DNA of 34,077 nucleotides, taken from a virus. Made by a program: the position numbers and the translations under genes. The notes below the pieces were generated by a model. The model was not told the origin of the DNA, did no database searches, and worked only from the letters and a program-made list of their open reading frames with translations. The DNA lies in IMG/VR virus record IMGVR_UViG_3300010883_000191, positions 1 to 34,077 of that record; one strand, 5' to 3'. Below are positions 31,956 through 34,077 of this stretch, piece by piece. Positions within the stretch are counted from its first letter, which is position 1. Every line of letters begins with the position of its first letter.

Positions 31956-33551
31956 ATGCCCCCTCTGAATAAGCAAAAACAGGTTGCAGAAATTGTTAAG
32001 TGTGGAAAAGATCCCACTTATTTTATCAACCGGTATGTTCAAATTCAGCATCCGATACGTGGCCGGATTCCATTTCATACTTTTCCATTTCAAGATGATT
32101 GTCTCCAGCACTTTAACGACCATCGTTATAATGTAGTCGTAAAGTCTAGACAGCTTGGTCTTTCAACGCTATCTGCAGCATATGCAGTGTGGATGGCTCT
32201 TTTTCGAAAAGATAAGACGATCCTTGTTATTGCAACAAAGCTTGCTGTTGCTCAGAACTTTATTAAGAAAGTAAAGATTGCACTTTCTGGTATTCCAAAG
32301 TGGATGTGGATTACTGAGATCACTGCAAAAAATACTCAAGCTATAGAATTCTCAAACGGCTCAGCGATCAAGGCAGTCCCAACATCAGATGATGCAGGTC
32401 GTTCAGAGGCGCTAAGTTTGTTGATCGTTGATGAAGCTGCCTTTATTAGGAACTTTGATGAGCTCTGGAAAGGGCTCTATCCTACCTTGTCGACTGGTGG
32501 CCGAGCTATAATCGTTAGCACGCCGAATGGCACGGGTGGGCAGTACTATGACATCTATCACAACGCTGTAAGCGGTGAAAATGAATTTAATCCAATAAAG
32601 CTCCCATGGGATGTTCATCCAGAAAGAGGGGAAGAATGGTTCGCGAATGAGGCTAAGAATCTAAATAAGCAACAAATTGCTCAAGAGCTTTTATGTGATT
32701 TCCAGGCATCTGGAGAAACGTTTCTTGCGACAGATGATATAGCAAAACTGCGTATGCAAGTAAAGCAACCTCTGGAGAAGTGGGGTCCTTCAAACGCTGT
32801 GTGGGTCTGGAAATATGTTGTGAATGATCATGAATATGTTATCTCCGCCGATGTGGCCCGCGGTGATGGAGCTGATTATTCTACATTTCATGTTATAGAC
32901 ACAACAGACTCAGAGGTAGTTGCAGAGTTTAAGGGAAAGGTTCCCCCTGACCAGTTAGCCTTTTTGTTGGTAGAGGCCTCAAGAAGATATTCTGAGGCAA
33001 TAATATGCCCAGAAAATAACACATACGGTTACGCTGTCTTAATGAAGCTAAAAGAGCTCGGCTGCCGGCACATCTACTTTAAGAAAGAAAAAGATAAGTT
33101 TAACGCTCTCTATGGTGACGGATCCATCGGTAAGGCTGGCTTTGCCACGCAAGGGAACAGTCGACCCCAGATCTTAACAAAGCTAGAGGAAGTTATAAGA
33201 AATAATAAGATCTCTATATACTCTTCTAGACTAGTCGATGAGCTTAAAACATTCGTTTGGACCAATAATAAAGCCCAAGCGCAACGTGGTAAAAATGATG
33301 ACCTCGTAATATCTCTTGCTATTGGCGTCTGGCTTTATGATGCAAAAGAAAAAAAGCAGGTAAAGGGATTAGATATGAATTCCGCTATGCTAGCCGGGTT
33401 TGCAATAAATAATACAAAAAAGGCTATCCATAAGGACATGTCCCCCTTTAATCAGCAGGTAGGTATACTTACAGCAAGAGGGATGCCTGTCTCTATGGAC
33501 GAAGGCCACCCGGCGTTGTCCGGGTCAGCAGATTTTAAGTGGCTTCTGTAA
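31956..33551 (+). CDS. Terminase large subunit, T4 gp17-type (531 aa)
   Basis: The DNA-packaging motor: an ATPase that pumps DNA into the prohead and a nuclease that cuts the concatemer. The adenine-binding Q motif is FPFQDD (Q46). The Walker A-like loop is VKSRQLGLST (K63, G68, S70, T71), Walker B LLIVDEAAF (D159, E160), and the coupling motif STPNGTGG (S188, T189). The RNase H-fold nuclease has ISADVARGDGADYS (D299), CPENN (E353) and GKNDDLV (D448, D449). The length is somewhat shorter than T4 gp17 (610 aa). In T4 gp17 the loop reads SRQLGKTT; here Leu occupies the usual Lys position and K63 lies at the loop start, an arrangement seen in other terminases. ATG 31956 has GAGAGG upstream, and the portal gene follows directly. 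Confidence 0.93.
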   Translation: MPPLNKQKQVAEIVKCGKDPTYFINRYVQIQHPIRGRIPFHTFPFQDDCLQHFNDHRYNVVVKSRQLGLSTLSAAYAVWMALFRKDKTILVIATKLAVAQNFIKKVKIALSGIPKWMWITEITAKNTQAIEFSNGSAIKAVPTSDDAGRSEALSLLIVDEAAFIRNFDELWKGLYPTLSTGGRAIIVSTPNGTGGQYYDIYHNAVSGENEFNPIKLPWDVHPERGEEWFANEAKNLNKQQIAQELLCDFQASGETFLATDDIAKLRMQVKQPLEKWGPSNAVWVWKYVVNDHEYVISADVARGDGADYSTFHVIDTTDSEVVAEFKGKVPPDQLAFLLVEASRRYSEAIICPENNTYGYAVLMKLKELGCRHIYFKKEKDKFNALYGDGSIGKAGFATQGNSRPQILTKLEEVIRNNKISIYSSRLVDELKTFVWTNNKAQAQRGKNDDLVISLAIGVWLYDAKEKKQVKGLDMNSAMLAGFAINNTKKAIHKDMSPFNQQVGILTARGMPVSMDEGHPALSGSADFKWLL

Positions 33552-33555
33552 CCTT

Positions 33556-33561
33556 TATAAT
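33556..33561 (+). promoter_or_regulatory. TATAAT box before the portal gene
   Basis: TATAAT in the 27-base gap between terminase and portal, 23 bases before the ATG. The same hexamer occurs in two other intergenic gaps. No -35 element is evident and chance occurrence is quite possible in AT-rich DNA. Confidence 0.2.
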
Positions 33562-33578
33562 GGTTGGTGAGGGATTAA

Positions 33579-34077
33579 ATGGCAGGTAAAGGAAATATAT
33601 TTCAAAGATTGACGCAACTTTTTCGTTCTGGACCAGTCGTAAAAAGAAGAGTCCGACAAAACGTTCCAGGTCTTTCGTCATCAGCGGCAGAAGTTTTTAA
33701 GCGATCGCATAATGACGTTTATAATAACACGCTAAGCGCTTATGGCTCATTTGACAGAATGTCTCGATACTCTGATTTTGCAGAGATGGAGTCTACTCCA
33801 GAAATTGCGTCTGCTCTTGATATCTACGCTGAAGAAACTGTGAGTCCGGATGAGCATGGTAAGGTCCTGCATATCTTTTGTGAAGATGAGCTTAAGAAAG
33901 ACCTATTAGAGACGTTGTTTTACGATACGTTGAACGTTGAGTTTAATCTTGTGATGTGGGTTAGAAACCTCTGTAAATACGGAGACTTTTTCCTTTTCAA
34001 CGACGTTGATCCTAAGTACGGAATTACAAATGCATATCCTATTCCCATTTCCGAAATGGAAAGAGAAGAAGGGTTTG
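33579..34077 (+). CDS. Portal vertex protein, T4 gp20-like, N-terminal part
   Basis: The frame runs from ATG 33579, preceded by GTGAGGG (33567-33573), through the end of the window, giving the first 166 residues. After a basic N-terminus (MAGKGNIFQRLTQLF), it carries the run typical of T4-like portals: SFDRMSRYSDFAEMESTPEI, then ASALDIYAEETVSPDE, then a KYGDFFLF strand. In T4-like phages the portal forms the dodecameric ring at the head vertex that docks the terminase and later the neck. The order terminase then portal fits a packaging-head module that would continue to the right (protease, scaffold, major capsid expected). The C-terminal part is outside the window. Confidence 0.87.
   Translation, partial: MAGKGNIFQRLTQLFRSGPVVKRRVRQNVPGLSSSAAEVFKRSHNDVYNNTLSAYGSFDRMSRYSDFAEMESTPEIASALDIYAEETVSPDEHGKVLHIFCEDELKKDLLETLFYDTLNVEFNLVMWVRNLCKYGDFFLFNDVDPKYGITNAYPIPISEMEREEGF

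Noticed and set aside
1-34077. tRNA genes, integrase, attachment sites or transposases
   Set aside because: None recognised; gaps are too short for tRNAs and no protein shows tyrosine/serine recombinase or transposase motifs.

Overview
The window is a late-gene and replication segment of a tailed double-stranded DNA bacteriophage (Caudoviricetes), most likely a large T4-like myovirus from a marine or other environmental sample. Every supported gene is on the plus strand and the genes are tightly packed. Many junctions overlap or lie within 15 bases, and Shine-Dalgarno sequences precede most starts. The phage assignment rests on a T4 gp17-type large terminase at 31956-33551, a T4 gp20-like portal N-terminus at the right edge, and a run of very large virion proteins. 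The marine suggestion rests only on a remembered resemblance of the fibre repeats to marine phage proteins. The host cannot be named; the clear Shine-Dalgarno use argues mildly against Bacteroidota.

Layout. Positions 1-3867 hold the end of a very large, unrecognised virion protein that begins outside the window. Positions 3891-9857 encode two adjacent fibre-like proteins built from the same TGSL..L.DGT.YL repeat module. A 74-residue DUF5659-like protein follows at 9914-10138. A 642-residue Gly/Ala/Asp-rich predicted beta-solenoid protein at 10245-12173 stands alone, with its own leader and a strong intrinsic terminator at 12200-12231. Positions 12290-21929 hold a coiled-coil protein, a protein with an LT..GRE N-terminus, and three large proteins (843, 1262 and 599 residues), the first and third with fibronectin-III-like segments. 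Positions 21986-26671 hold a second LT..GRE protein and two neighbours (450 and 866 residues) that share an ungapped 44-residue C-terminus; the 866-residue protein carries a LamG/concanavalin-like domain.

At 26671 the content changes to DNA metabolism: a RuvC-like resolvase, a zinc-ribbon plus TOPRIM primase, and one 1049-residue polypeptide that joins an Mre11/SbcD-type nuclease to a Rad50/SbcC-type ATPase. A small zinc-ribbon protein, a 122-residue unknown protein, the large terminase and the portal complete the window. Together the right-hand genes could prime replication, process ends, resolve branched DNA and package it. The left-hand genes would supply the tail, baseplate and fibres.

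The points most worth attention are the single-chain Mre11-Rad50 fusion with an unusual hook, the sequence modules reused at gene ends across the structural proteins, and the insulated, repeat-led 642-residue gene. I see no tRNA, integrase, insertion sequence, CRISPR array or reverse transcriptase. No gene-free stretch exceeds about 120 bases. All family assignments come from motifs read by eye and were not checked by any search.
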